From contig CAXBOS010000008.1 in NCBI GenBank assembly GCA_963977415.1, forward strand, positions 87,108 to 151,107: a DNA stretch of 64,000 nt. Direction: 5' to 3'. Source of the DNA: Croceimicrobium sp963977415 (lineage in GTDB: Bacteria > Bacteroidota > Bacteroidia > Flavobacteriales > Schleiferiaceae). Each line of letters opens with the position of its first letter. The stretch's first letter is position 1. Shown piece by piece: positions 44,569 to 53,364 of this stretch. The notes beneath the pieces are model-generated. The model worked only from the letters and a program-made list of their open reading frames with translations. It was not told where the DNA came from and did not search any database. Both the position numbers and the translations under genes were made by a program.

Positions 44569-47103
44569 TTATTCAGATTTGTTCTGGTGATTCAACAACT
44601 GTTCCAAAGCATGCTCGTCTGGGATTAATACTTCACGCGCTTTAGAACCTTCAAATTGGCCAATAATCCCCGCCGACTCTAATTGATCCACAATTCTGCC
44701 TGCGCGGTTATAACCTAGCTTTAATTTACGCTGCAGCATAGAGGCTGAACCCTGCTGACTGATCACCACTAAACGCGCAGCATCATTGAAGAGGGTGTCG
44801 CGTTCGGAAGGATCGAGAATGTCAACACCCACGTTACCATCTTCGTCTGCTCCTTTGTATTCTGGTAATTGATAGGCTTCGGGATAAGCTTGCTGATTGC
44901 CGATGAAATCGGTAATTTCTTCTACTTCAGGAGTGTCTACAAAAGCACATTGTAAACGAATCAAATCTGAGCCCTGGCTAAGAAGCATATCTCCTTTTCC
45001 AATCAATTGTTCAGCGCCACCGGCATCGAGGATGGTGCGCGAATCTATTTTCGAGGTCACTCTAAAAGCTACACGCGCCGGGAAATTGGCTTTGATAATA
45101 CCGGTAATTACGTTTACCGACGGTCTTTGCGTGGCCACAATTAGGTGTATGCCAATAGCACGGGCCAACTGCGCTAAACGGGCAATAGGAGTCTCCACTT
45201 CTTTACCAGCCGTCATAATAAGGTCGGCAAACTCATCAATAACTAAAACAATATAGGGTAGGTATCTATGGCCTTGTTCGGGGTTTAAGCGCCTTTGAAT
45301 AAATTTAGCATTGTACTCCTTAATGTTTCGCACCATGGCATCTTTCAGCAAGTCGTACCGTTGGTCCATCTCAATACAAAGACTATTAAGGGTGTGAATT
45401 ACCTTGGTGGTATCGGTAATAATGGCATCTTCCGTATCGGGTAGTTTAGCCAAATAATGGCGCTCAATTTTATTGAAAAGAGTGAGTTCTACCTTTTTCG
45501 GATCTACCAAAACAAACTTCACTTGCGAAGGATGTTTCTTATAAAGCAAAGACGTAAGAATAACGTTCAGTCCTACCGATTTACCCTGTCCGGTCGCACC
45601 CGCCATTAAAAGGTGAGGCATTTTCGCTAAATCAGCAACATAAGTTTCATTACTAATGGTTTTACCAAAAGCAATGGGCAGCTCCATATCATTCTTTTGG
45701 AACTTTTCACTGGCAATTAAATTGCGCATCGGCACCACCTGTGGGTTAGTGCTAGGCACTTCTATACCAATGGTTCCTTTGCCAGGAATGGGCGCGATAA
45801 TACGAATGCCTAAAGCGGCCAAAGAAAGAGCAATATCGTCTTCTAGGTTTTTAATTTTAGAGATGCGCACCCCAGGAGCAGGCACAATTTCATAAAGAGT
45901 AACCGTGGGGCCAATGGTGGCTTTGATTTTAGAAATCTCAATTTTATAGTTATTCAGCGTTTCAACAATCTTGTTTTTGTTTTCCGCTAGCTCTTGATCG
46001 TTGCGAATAATATTGGTGCTGCCAAAGTCTTTTAAAAGTTCGAGCGGTGGAGCTTTAAAGCGAGATAATTCTAAGGTAGGATCGTATTCACCAAATTCTT
46101 TAAGCTTACGTTTAACCTCTCTTGCTGTAAGTTCTTCCTCCGTTTCAGTAGTGGTAATCTCAAAATCCTCCTCCTTAATAACTTCTTCCGTAACTTCAGT
46201 TTCCTTAGATGGGGTCTCTGCTGGGCTATTCTCTTCCACATCAAATTCGATGTCATTAATAGATCCTTCGCTAGTCTTTTCCTCTATTTCGAGATCAATC
46301 TCTAAGTCAATTTCGGCCTCTGGCGCTTCATTTTCTTCCGGAATTTCTTCTTCTTGCGCATCTGCCGTAGAGCGAAATTTATCGACAACCGCCGAACTTT
46401 CCGTCTCAGTAATTACCGTCGATTCTTGGCTATTAGGGACTTTTTGTGGGGAGGTTTCCAGGCTAGACTCAGTTTCCTTATTTAATTTTTGGGGCTTAAA
46501 CTTGCGGAAGAAGGCAAGCACGATTTCTCCCGTCCATTTATTGCTGATGCTTAAAAATAGTAAGAGGCTGATAATTAAGATGATAATAGTCCCAATCGGG
46601 CCTGTTAAGGAGCTTAACCAAGCTTCTAACCAATAGCCAGTGGCACCTGCTAACTGACCTTGACTGGGTATAAAGTAAGCGAGCGTACTGGGAATCCAAA
46701 TTAGAAAGAAAAGCATGGCTGCTGAGGCCTGCCGTAAGGAATTCAATTTTAATTTAAAGGAAAACCGTAGGCCGATTAAGGTAAAGTACCAACAAAATAG
46801 GAAAGCCGCTAAGCCAAACCATTCGAAAATAAATTGGTGGGCCAAGGCCGCGCCAAATTTGCCAAAAAGGTTATTGGCTTGAATTTGTGGATCGCTAAGG
46901 GCCGACCAGAAACTGAAACGCACTAAACTTTGATCGGCGCTCCAATTGTATAGGTAACTAATAAAGGCACCCATCAAAAAGAGGGCAAAAGCCATTAAAC
47001 TTAAGCCTAACACGAAATGATTACTGCGATTGCTAAAAGCATTTTGCAGTCTGCTTAGATCAATTTTCTTGTCCGACTTAGGGGTCACTTTCTTTTTCGC
47101 CAT
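44569..47103 (-). CDS. ftsK: DNA translocase FtsK
   Basis: 844 aa. N-terminal membrane domain with four helices (about 30-185), a strongly acidic linker rich in Glu, Ser and Thr (about 205-345), then the alpha/beta motor with Walker A GATGQGKSVGLN (about 497-508) and Walker B IVLVIDEFADLIM, and a C-terminal winged-helix gamma domain (about 780-844, around GYNRAGRIVDQLESAGIIG). It clears chromosome-dimer DNA at the septum. Head of the operon ftsK-lolA-lptF-GT4-GT2-ribB, with a -7 box 18 nt upstream. Confidence 0.97.
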   Translation of the reverse strand: MAKKKVTPKSDKKIDLSRLQNAFSNRSNHFVLGLSLMAFALFLMGAFISYLYNWSADQSLVRFSFWSALSDPQIQANNLFGKFGAALAHQFIFEWFGLAAFLFCWYFTLIGLRFSFKLKLNSLRQASAAMLFFLIWIPSTLAYFIPSQGQLAGATGYWLEAWLSSLTGPIGTIIILIISLLLFLSISNKWTGEIVLAFFRKFKPQKLNKETESSLETSPQKVPNSQESTVITETESSAVVDKFRSTADAQEEEIPEENEAPEAEIDLEIDLEIEEKTSEGSINDIEFDVEENSPAETPSKETEVTEEVIKEEDFEITTTETEEELTAREVKRKLKEFGEYDPTLELSRFKAPPLELLKDFGSTNIIRNDQELAENKNKIVETLNNYKIEISKIKATIGPTVTLYEIVPAPGVRISKIKNLEDDIALSLAALGIRIIAPIPGKGTIGIEVPSTNPQVVPMRNLIASEKFQKNDMELPIAFGKTISNETYVADLAKMPHLLMAGATGQGKSVGLNVILTSLLYKKHPSQVKFVLVDPKKVELTLFNKIERHYLAKLPDTEDAIITDTTKVIHTLNSLCIEMDQRYDLLKDAMVRNIKEYNAKFIQRRLNPEQGHRYLPYIVLVIDEFADLIMTAGKEVETPIARLAQLARAIGIHLIVATQRPSVNVITGIIKANFPARVAFRVTSKIDSRTILDAGGAEQLIGKGDMLLSQGSDLIRLQCAFVDTPEVEEITDFIGNQQAYPEAYQLPEYKGADEDGNVGVDILDPSERDTLFNDAARLVVISQQGSASMLQRKLKLGYNRAGRIVDQLESAGIIGQFEGSKAREVLIPDEHALEQLLNHQNKSE

Positions 47104-47120
47104 TGTTTTATTTGGAACAG

Positions 47121-47128
47121 CAAAAATA
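47121..47128 (-). promoter_or_regulatory. -7 box, ftsK operon promoter
   Basis: TATTTTTG followed by CTGT on the minus strand, 17 nt before the ftsK ATG; fits TAnnTTTG. Confidence 0.45.
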
Positions 47129-47207
47129 AGACAATATTGTAGCCTAAAGTGGCTTAAGGTTTCTATTTACTCACAAGCGGTTTTTAGCTCTCTGCAAAAG
47201 CCAATTA

Positions 47208-48074
47208 TTAAAAACGAACTAAACTGCTATCGCTGCTTGTGCCGGCCATCACTCCATAGCCACCGCTTACATTAGAGAAAATTTGCACGGGCTCGCTGAA
47301 GGGGTTTTCGTTAAAATCGCCAGCAGCTTGGGTAAGTCGGAAGCGATAATAAGACTCACTAATGCTATGCAGGTAAACGTAAAAGCTATTGTTGTTGGAG
47401 AAGTCTTCCAAACGAATGTTAATTTCTTTGCCTTGCCCATTAAATTGATTGTCATCTAAAAAGGCTTCGGTACCATAAGTACGACTTTCGCCCTCCCCAA
47501 AAGGATCTTGACTAAAATTAAAAAACTCTAAACTTGGATCGGCGGTACTAATAAAAAATGGGTAGGAACCATTGGTGCTGCGGAGTTCTACGATATAGTA
47601 GTCTGAAGTGCTAGCTTTATCCCTAAAGTTAAACCGTAAGTCGCGGGTAACTGTATCAAAGCGAACATTTTCAATGAGCGTAATGTCAGGTACCCCGGTT
47701 TGTACACTCACGGGATCTAAATTAGGCGCACTAACCTCCAAGCGATAGTTTTTTCCAGCCTCAATGGTATTAGCGGTGGTATAATAATAAAGGCTATCAA
47801 ACAAATTATTTGCATCAAGTACAGCTAGCAATTCAAAAGGGCTATTCAGGGCATCGCTATAGAGCTTTGCGGTATAGATATTACTTGTTTTCGGCTCCCG
47901 TGCTAGCATGGAATATACCGAAGTGCTAATGTAAATTTTAGGACTTAGTCCATTTTCCAAACGGCCAGAAACCACAATTTTATCCCCCGGATTTGGAATT
48001 TGATAATCTATTTCTTTTTCACAGGATGAAAAAATGAGGCTCAAGGCGAGAAGGGCAATTAAATTTTTCATCAT
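47208..48074 (-). CDS. DUF4249 lipoprotein
   Basis: 288 aa. Lipoprotein signal ending LIFSSC (lipobox Cys at 18), then the DUF4249 pattern: GDKIVVSGRLENG, a strand-rich body, GKNYRLEVSAPN and, near the end, the paired YRFRLTQAAG. In Bacteroidota this family is coded next to a TonB receptor, as here, and is thought to help surface uptake of an unknown ligand. The ORF abuts the receptor gene upstream with no gap. Confidence 0.88.
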   Translation of the reverse strand: MMKNLIALLALSLIFSSCEKEIDYQIPNPGDKIVVSGRLENGLSPKIYISTSVYSMLAREPKTSNIYTAKLYSDALNSPFELLAVLDANNLFDSLYYYTTANTIEAGKNYRLEVSAPNLDPVSVQTGVPDITLIENVRFDTVTRDLRFNFRDKASTSDYYIVELRSTNGSYPFFISTADPSLEFFNFSQDPFGEGESRTYGTEAFLDDNQFNGQGKEINIRLEDFSNNNSFYVYLHSISESYYRFRLTQAAGDFNENPFSEPVQIFSNVSGGYGVMAGTSSDSSLVRF

Positions 48075-50420
48075 TTAAAATTTAAACTGGTAAGAAACGG
48101 ATGGTATAATAGGGAAGAGGCTAACTTGGTTTACTCTTCTATCCCCTTCATTGTTGGTGCTGAGATATAGGAAAAAAGGGTTTTGACGATTATAGGCATT
48201 GTAAAGGGAAATGTTCCAACTGGCCTCACCCCATTTGGTGGCATAATGCCAATTAAAGCCAAGATCTAAACGGTGATAGGCGGGCATTTTCAAAGAGTTT
48301 CGGTCACTAAACCTTTCATAGGAGCCTCCGAATGAATCAAAGGGATTGGAGCCCATGCCAGGCAATAAAATTTTAGCCACAGGAGCGGTAAAACTATTGC
48401 CAGAACCATATACCCAAGTAAGACCAATGTCGAAGCGCTTACTAAATTCATGATTCACAACTACGCTAATATCATGGCGGCGATCATAGCGATACGGGAA
48501 TTGAGCACCATTATTAAGGTTGGAAAACTGGCGGTTACTCCACGCTAAAGTATAGCCAACCCAACCCGTTGTTTTTCCTCGCTTTTTGCGGACTAACATT
48601 TCTAAGCCATAAGCTTCGCCTCGGCCATCAGTTTCAACGGTATTTTGCCAATCGGTAGAACCAATAAAGCTGGCACCTTCTTTATATTCAATAAGATTAT
48701 CCATAATCTTATAATAGGTTTCGGCACTAAATTCAAATTTACCGTTCCCTAAATTATGGGTGCTGCCTAAAGCAACTTGCTGTGAGATTTGGGGTTTCAC
48801 CTTCGCAGTTGAGCTCACCCAAAGGTCGGTGGGTAAACCAATGCCACTATTGGAAAGCAGATGAATGTATTGATTCATTAAGGCATAAGAACCTTTTAAT
48901 GACCAATCATCATTAACCAAATAGCGAGCAGCTACTCTAGGTTGTAGGGAGTGATAAAAAGCATCATCGTCGGTAAAATACATGGAATAATGTAAACCGT
49001 AATTTAAACGCCATCTATCGTTAAGTCGGTAATCATCTTCGATGTAAGCAAATAAATCGTTGGCTTGGATAACTTTAGATAGATTAAGAATAGAATCAAT
49101 TTTAACTCCAGCGAATTCTTGGGCAATTTGTGCAACCCCTGGTTTAAAGGTATGAAAGGTATAACTCGCTCCATATTTTAAACTGTGCTTGTTATTCAGA
49201 CTGTATTCTAAATCGTAACGTAAGCCATAGTCTCTAATAAGTGAAAAGTATTCGAAGCCAGAGCTACTTTCTTCTGAGGCAGATTTGTAATAATTTTCAA
49301 AGCCAACACTGAAGCGATATTGCGAAAATGTAGCGGTTAAATTGCTGAAAAGTTTATCGTTAAAAAGGTGGTTCCAACGTAAGGCAGCGGTGTGGTTTCC
49401 CCAGCGAAGACTCGATTCATCATAGCCTTCTTCGTCGCTAAAAAATCCATCGGAGTTATAATCTTGTCTTACGCCAAAATCATCGATGCCGGTATAATAG
49501 CTTAAATAAAGTCGGTCTTTTCGTGAAAAGATGTGGTTCACTTTGGCGTTTAAATCGGCGAAATAATAGCCAAACTCAGTGCCCTCGGGAATAAATGGTC
49601 GTGCCAAGATGTCGTAATAAGTACGCCTTCCCGAAAGGATGAAAGACGTTTTCTCTTTCCATATGGGTCCTTCGATGGTTAGTTTACTGGAGATGAGTCC
49701 TAGAGAGCCTTCACCCTTAAACTCTTTTAAGTTCCCTTCTTTCATATCTATCTCCAATACGGAACTCAATCTGCCGCCAAAGCGAGCGGGGAAACCACCC
49801 TTAGTGAGATTAACATTTTTAATAGCATCGGCATTGAAAACCGAGAAGAAGCCAAAGAGGTGAGAGGCATTATAAACTGGCACACCATCCAATAATATCA
49901 GGTTTTGATCTGGGCTCCCCCCGCGTACGTAAAAACCAGTAGTTCCTTCATTTCCAGATTGGACGCCAGGCAATAATTGAATTGCGCGAATAATATCAAC
50001 TTCTCCCAAAAAGGCAGGGATTTTTTTTATCTCCGCCACCGATAATTGTATTTCGCTCATTTGAACGCGGCTAACCTCTGCTTCCTTAGCTGTTACAACT
50101 ACCTCCGAAAGTTGAGTGTTACTCTCTACTAGATCAATATCCAGTTTAACATTATCTTTTGTGAGCTTAATCGGAAATTCTTGATTTCCATAACCTATAA
50201 ATGAGACTATTAATTTGTAATCCCCTGGTGGCAGACTTAAAGAGTAAAAGCCAAAGGTATTTGTGCTTGTTCCAATCGTTTTTCCTTCGATATAAAGGTT
50301 TACTCCAATTAGGCGTTCTTGCGATTGACTGTCTTGCACATACCCACTAATGCTGAGATTTTGCGCACTGAGGGATAGAAACAAGCAAGATAGTAAGCTT
50401 GTTATGAGAAACTTATGCAT
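48075..50420 (-). CDS. TonB-dependent outer-membrane receptor
   Basis: 781 aa. Signal peptide 1-19; an N-terminal carboxypeptidase-regulatory-like domain (about 22-108: ISGYVQDSQSQERLIGVNLYI split, and GDYKLIVSFIGYG); plug domain (about 118-235, with GVQSGNEGTTGFYVRGGSPDQN in part and VFNADAIKNVNLTKGGFPARFGG in part); and a 22-strand barrel to the C-terminal aromatic FKF. It pairs with the DUF4249 lipoprotein. Ligand not predictable. Upstream, between it and rocF, lies a perfect inverted repeat. Confidence 0.94.
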   Translation of the reverse strand: MHKFLITSLLSCLFLSLSAQNLSISGYVQDSQSQERLIGVNLYIEGKTIGTSTNTFGFYSLSLPPGDYKLIVSFIGYGNQEFPIKLTKDNVKLDIDLVESNTQLSEVVVTAKEAEVSRVQMSEIQLSVAEIKKIPAFLGEVDIIRAIQLLPGVQSGNEGTTGFYVRGGSPDQNLILLDGVPVYNASHLFGFFSVFNADAIKNVNLTKGGFPARFGGRLSSVLEIDMKEGNLKEFKGEGSLGLISSKLTIEGPIWKEKTSFILSGRRTYYDILARPFIPEGTEFGYYFADLNAKVNHIFSRKDRLYLSYYTGIDDFGVRQDYNSDGFFSDEEGYDESSLRWGNHTAALRWNHLFNDKLFSNLTATFSQYRFSVGFENYYKSASEESSSGFEYFSLIRDYGLRYDLEYSLNNKHSLKYGASYTFHTFKPGVAQIAQEFAGVKIDSILNLSKVIQANDLFAYIEDDYRLNDRWRLNYGLHYSMYFTDDDAFYHSLQPRVAARYLVNDDWSLKGSYALMNQYIHLLSNSGIGLPTDLWVSSTAKVKPQISQQVALGSTHNLGNGKFEFSAETYYKIMDNLIEYKEGASFIGSTDWQNTVETDGRGEAYGLEMLVRKKRGKTTGWVGYTLAWSNRQFSNLNNGAQFPYRYDRRHDISVVVNHEFSKRFDIGLTWVYGSGNSFTAPVAKILLPGMGSNPFDSFGGSYERFSDRNSLKMPAYHRLDLGFNWHYATKWGEASWNISLYNAYNRQNPFFLYLSTNNEGDRRVNQVSLFPIIPSVSYQFKF

Positions 50421-50439
50421 GGGCTAGGTGGTAATGTTC

Positions 50440-50459
50440 AAATCCTAAACGTAGGATTT
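50440..50459. promoter_or_regulatory. palindrome in the rocF/TonB-receptor divergent region
   Basis: AAATCCTA (50440-50447) and TAGGATTT (50452-50459), perfect 8-bp arms around AACG, 20 nt upstream of the receptor ATG. It has the size of a dimeric-repressor operator, and an imperfect -7 box (TACGTTTA) lies inside it on the minus strand. Confidence 0.45.
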
Positions 50460-50533
50460 TCATTTTTAGTTGGTTCTAAAATCTTCTCTCACTATTATCT
50501 GCTGGAGAGGCTTTTTAGGCCTCGTAAATTACC

Positions 50534-50541
50534 TATTTTTG
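50534..50541 (+). promoter_or_regulatory. -7 box, rocF-argS promoter
   Basis: TATTTTTG followed by CAGC, 18 nt before the rocF ATG at 50560. A start further upstream would fall before this box. Confidence 0.45.
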
Positions 50542-50559
50542 CAGCCTCAAATACACACA

Positions 50560-51504
50560 ATGGCAAAAGAATTAGAAATCATCGGCGTTATGTCAGAGCT
50601 CGGTGCGGGAACGCGCGGTGCTTCCTTGGGTTTAGATGCCCTACAAGTTGCGAGCTTGAAGTACGATCGCAGCTTTTTCCAGCGGCATCCCGAAAAGAAA
50701 GTAGCCACTTTAAACCACCGGCTTTATAAAGAAGTGCAAGAACCTTATGCGAAACGTCTCGATGCAATTGCCGAAATGTATCGTCGTATTGAAACTACAA
50801 TAAGTAGCAGCTTAAAAAAAGGAAAATTCCCCGTGGTTATTTCGGGCGATCATAGCAATGCCGGCGGAACAATAGCGGGTATTAAAAGAGCCTACCCTAA
50901 CAAAAGGCTGGGCGTAATCTGGGTAGATGCCCATGCCGATCTTCATTCTCCCTACACCAGCCCTAGTGGCAATGTACATGGGATGCCACTAGCCACCGCA
51001 TTGCATGAAGATAATGTCGAGTGTCAAAATAACCAACCAGAGGAAGAAACGATTTGGCATTGGAATGAAATGAAGGGCTCCAATAAAAGAGTCTTACCTA
51101 AAGACCTCGTTTTTATTGGTGTTCGCAGTACTGAAGTGCCCGAACAAGAAATAATGAAGCGCTATAATATTCCTAATATTACCGTAGAGGAAAGTAAAAA
51201 GTTAGGCGCAGATAAAACTGTAGAAAAGGCATATTCTCATCTTAAGGATTGCGATATCATTTATGTTTCCTTCGATGTGGATAGCATGGACCCCTCGGTA
51301 AGCGAAGGAACGGGTACGCCAGTACCTGGTGGCTTTTCGGAAATGGAAGTACGTAATATATTATTGGGCTTATTGCGTGACAAGCGAGTTTGTTGCTTCG
51401 AAATGGTAGAAATCAACCCCTTACTCGATTTAAAAGGAAATAGCATGGCCGAGGCAGCCTTCCGTATTTTCAAACCTCTCTACGAATCTTTAGAAAACCA
51501 ATAA
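50560..51504 (+). CDS. rocF: arginase
   Basis: Mn-dependent hydrolysis of arginine to ornithine and urea. 314 aa. Metal ligands: H98 (GDH), D123, H125, D127 (DAHAD) and D239/D241 (SFDVDSMDPS), with the substrate loop SPSGNVHG (134-141). The Gly-Gly of TPVPGG is present. The frame reads back to 50470, but the promoter-like box and the usual N-terminus point to ATG 50560. Six nucleotides upstream of argS, so the arginine-degrading and arginine-charging genes are probably co-transcribed. Confidence 0.92.
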   Translation: MAKELEIIGVMSELGAGTRGASLGLDALQVASLKYDRSFFQRHPEKKVATLNHRLYKEVQEPYAKRLDAIAEMYRRIETTISSSLKKGKFPVVISGDHSNAGGTIAGIKRAYPNKRLGVIWVDAHADLHSPYTSPSGNVHGMPLATALHEDNVECQNNQPEEETIWHWNEMKGSNKRVLPKDLVFIGVRSTEVPEQEIMKRYNIPNITVEESKKLGADKTVEKAYSHLKDCDIIYVSFDVDSMDPSVSEGTGTPVPGGFSEMEVRNILLGLLRDKRVCCFEMVEINPLLDLKGNSMAEAAFRIFKPLYESLENQ

Positions 51505-51510
51505 AAAGGA

Positions 51511-53289
51511 ATGCAGCATACTATTAGTAAAACCTTGTCCGAAACCTGTACAGGAATATTAAAAGACCTTTATCAACTGGAAGTTGAAAGCATTGAATGG
51601 CAAGCAACCCGCAAAGAGTTTGCAGGCGATTTAACCTTAGTGGTTTTCCCTTATCTCAAGGCTAGTCGCAAGAAGCCGGAGGATACCGCTCAAGAAATTG
51701 GCACCCTTTTACAAGAGCGTCATGCCGAGGTAAAAGCATTTAATGTGGTAAAGGGCTTTTTAAATATTTCCATCAGCGATAGCTACTGGCAGGCGGTTTT
51801 ACATGGTATTCAAGATTTAGAAAATTATGGTAAAGGGGAGTCATTAGGGCGCACAACCTTGGTGGAATACAGCTCTCCTAACACCAATAAACCTTTGCAT
51901 TTAGGCCATATTCGCAATAATCTTTTAGGCTATTCGGTAGCCGAAATTTTAAGCGCGGCCGGACATACTGTTAAAAAGGTGCAGATTATTAATGATCGTG
52001 GCATTCATATTTGTAAAAGTATGGTGGCCTGGCTGCATTTTGCGGAGGGTGAAACGCCGGAAAGTAGCGGCCTAAAGGGCGATCATTTAGTGGGTAAATA
52101 CTACGTTGCCTTTGATAAGGCCTACAAAGAGCAAATCGCTCAATTAATGGCAGAAGGAAAAACGGAAGATGAGGCGAAAGAACAAGCTCCTATCTTTCAA
52201 GAAGCTCGCGAAATGCTATTGAAATGGGAGCAGGGTGATGCAGCGGTTGTCGCTCTTTGGCAGAAGATGAACTCGTGGGTTTATGCCGGCTTCGACGCGA
52301 GTTACCGCAGACTAGGCGTGAATTTCGACAAAAACTACTACGAATCGGAAACCTATCTTTTAGGAAAGAAAATTGTAGAGCAAGGATTGACCAAAGGCGT
52401 ATTTTTTAAAAAGGAAGATGGTTCAGTTTGGTGCGATTTAGAAGCGGAGAAGCTAGGCGAAAAATTATTATTGAGACGCGACGGCACATCGGTGTATATG
52501 ACCCAAGATATCGGTACGGCTATTCAACGTTACGAGGATTTTGGTATTGATGGTATGATTTATACGGTTGGTAATGAGCAAGATTATCACTTTCAAGTGC
52601 TTTTTGCGATCCTTAAAAAATTGGGTTATGCTTGGGCCGAAAACTTATATCACCTAAGCTATGGCATGGTAGATCTCCCTTCTGGAAAGATGAAATCACG
52701 TGAAGGAACGGTAGTAGATGCCGATGATTTAATGGAACAAATGATTTCTACCGCGCAAAAAATTTCGGATGACTTAGGTAAGACAGACGGTTTAAGTGAA
52801 ACCGAAAAAAAGGCGACTCATGAAATGATCGGTCTGGGCGCCCTAAAGTATTTTATACTCAAGGTAGATCCGCGCAAACGCATGTTATTCAACCCCGAAG
52901 AGTCCATTGACTTTCAGGGGAATACCGGTCCTTTTATTCAGTATACGCATGCCCGTATAAAATCGCTTCTGCGTAAAGCGAGCCAAATGAGTATACCGAA
53001 TACAGGCGTTTACCAAAGTTTAGCAGAAATAGAAAGAGAGTTGATTAAACAGATTTTAAACTTTCCCTCGATTATTCAACAAGCGGCAGCCGATCATGCG
53101 CCTTCATTAATAGCCAATTACGTATACGATTTGGTGAAAACTTACAATGGTTTCTACCAACAATTGGCCATTTTAAACGATGAAAATCCAGCGGCAGTTC
53201 ACTTCCGCATCGATTTGTCGCGTAAAACAGCGGCAGTAGTGTCGAGTGGGATGCGTTTACTAGGTATTACCGTGCCCGAACAGATGTAG
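51511..53289 (+). CDS. argS: arginyl-tRNA synthetase
   Basis: Class I synthetase, 592 aa: N-terminal additional domain (1-90), HIGH-like HLGH (130-133) in PNTNKPLHLGHIRNN, and a KMSKS-like site reading KMKSREG (about 392-398). The C-terminal anticodon-binding helical domain includes GPFIQYTHARIKSL (about 472-485). 6 nt after rocF. The stop is followed by the ffh promoter. Confidence 0.97.
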   Translation: MQHTISKTLSETCTGILKDLYQLEVESIEWQATRKEFAGDLTLVVFPYLKASRKKPEDTAQEIGTLLQERHAEVKAFNVVKGFLNISISDSYWQAVLHGIQDLENYGKGESLGRTTLVEYSSPNTNKPLHLGHIRNNLLGYSVAEILSAAGHTVKKVQIINDRGIHICKSMVAWLHFAEGETPESSGLKGDHLVGKYYVAFDKAYKEQIAQLMAEGKTEDEAKEQAPIFQEAREMLLKWEQGDAAVVALWQKMNSWVYAGFDASYRRLGVNFDKNYYESETYLLGKKIVEQGLTKGVFFKKEDGSVWCDLEAEKLGEKLLLRRDGTSVYMTQDIGTAIQRYEDFGIDGMIYTVGNEQDYHFQVLFAILKKLGYAWAENLYHLSYGMVDLPSGKMKSREGTVVDADDLMEQMISTAQKISDDLGKTDGLSETEKKATHEMIGLGALKYFILKVDPRKRMLFNPEESIDFQGNTGPFIQYTHARIKSLLRKASQMSIPNTGVYQSLAEIERELIKQILNFPSIIQQAAADHAPSLIANYVYDLVKTYNGFYQQLAILNDENPAAVHFRIDLSRKTAAVVSSGMRLLGITVPEQM

Positions 53290-53295
53290 GTTATA

Positions 53296-53329
53296 TTGGC
53301 GAAAAGACCTTTTGCTTTTTATAAATTTG
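53296..53329 (+). promoter_or_regulatory. promoter of ffh-folD
   Basis: TTG (53296-53298), a 23-nt spacer and TAAATTTG (53322-53329), followed by CGGG. It lies 35 nt before the ffh ATG. Confidence 0.55.
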
Positions 53330-53364
53330 CGGGCTTCAGCCCAGATCAAAAAATTTTAAGATAG

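Noticed and set aside
46001..46636. 211-codon plus-strand frame
   Set aside because: Mirror of the acidic linker of ftsK; its Ser-rich composition is what the complement of GAA/GAG/TCT codons gives.
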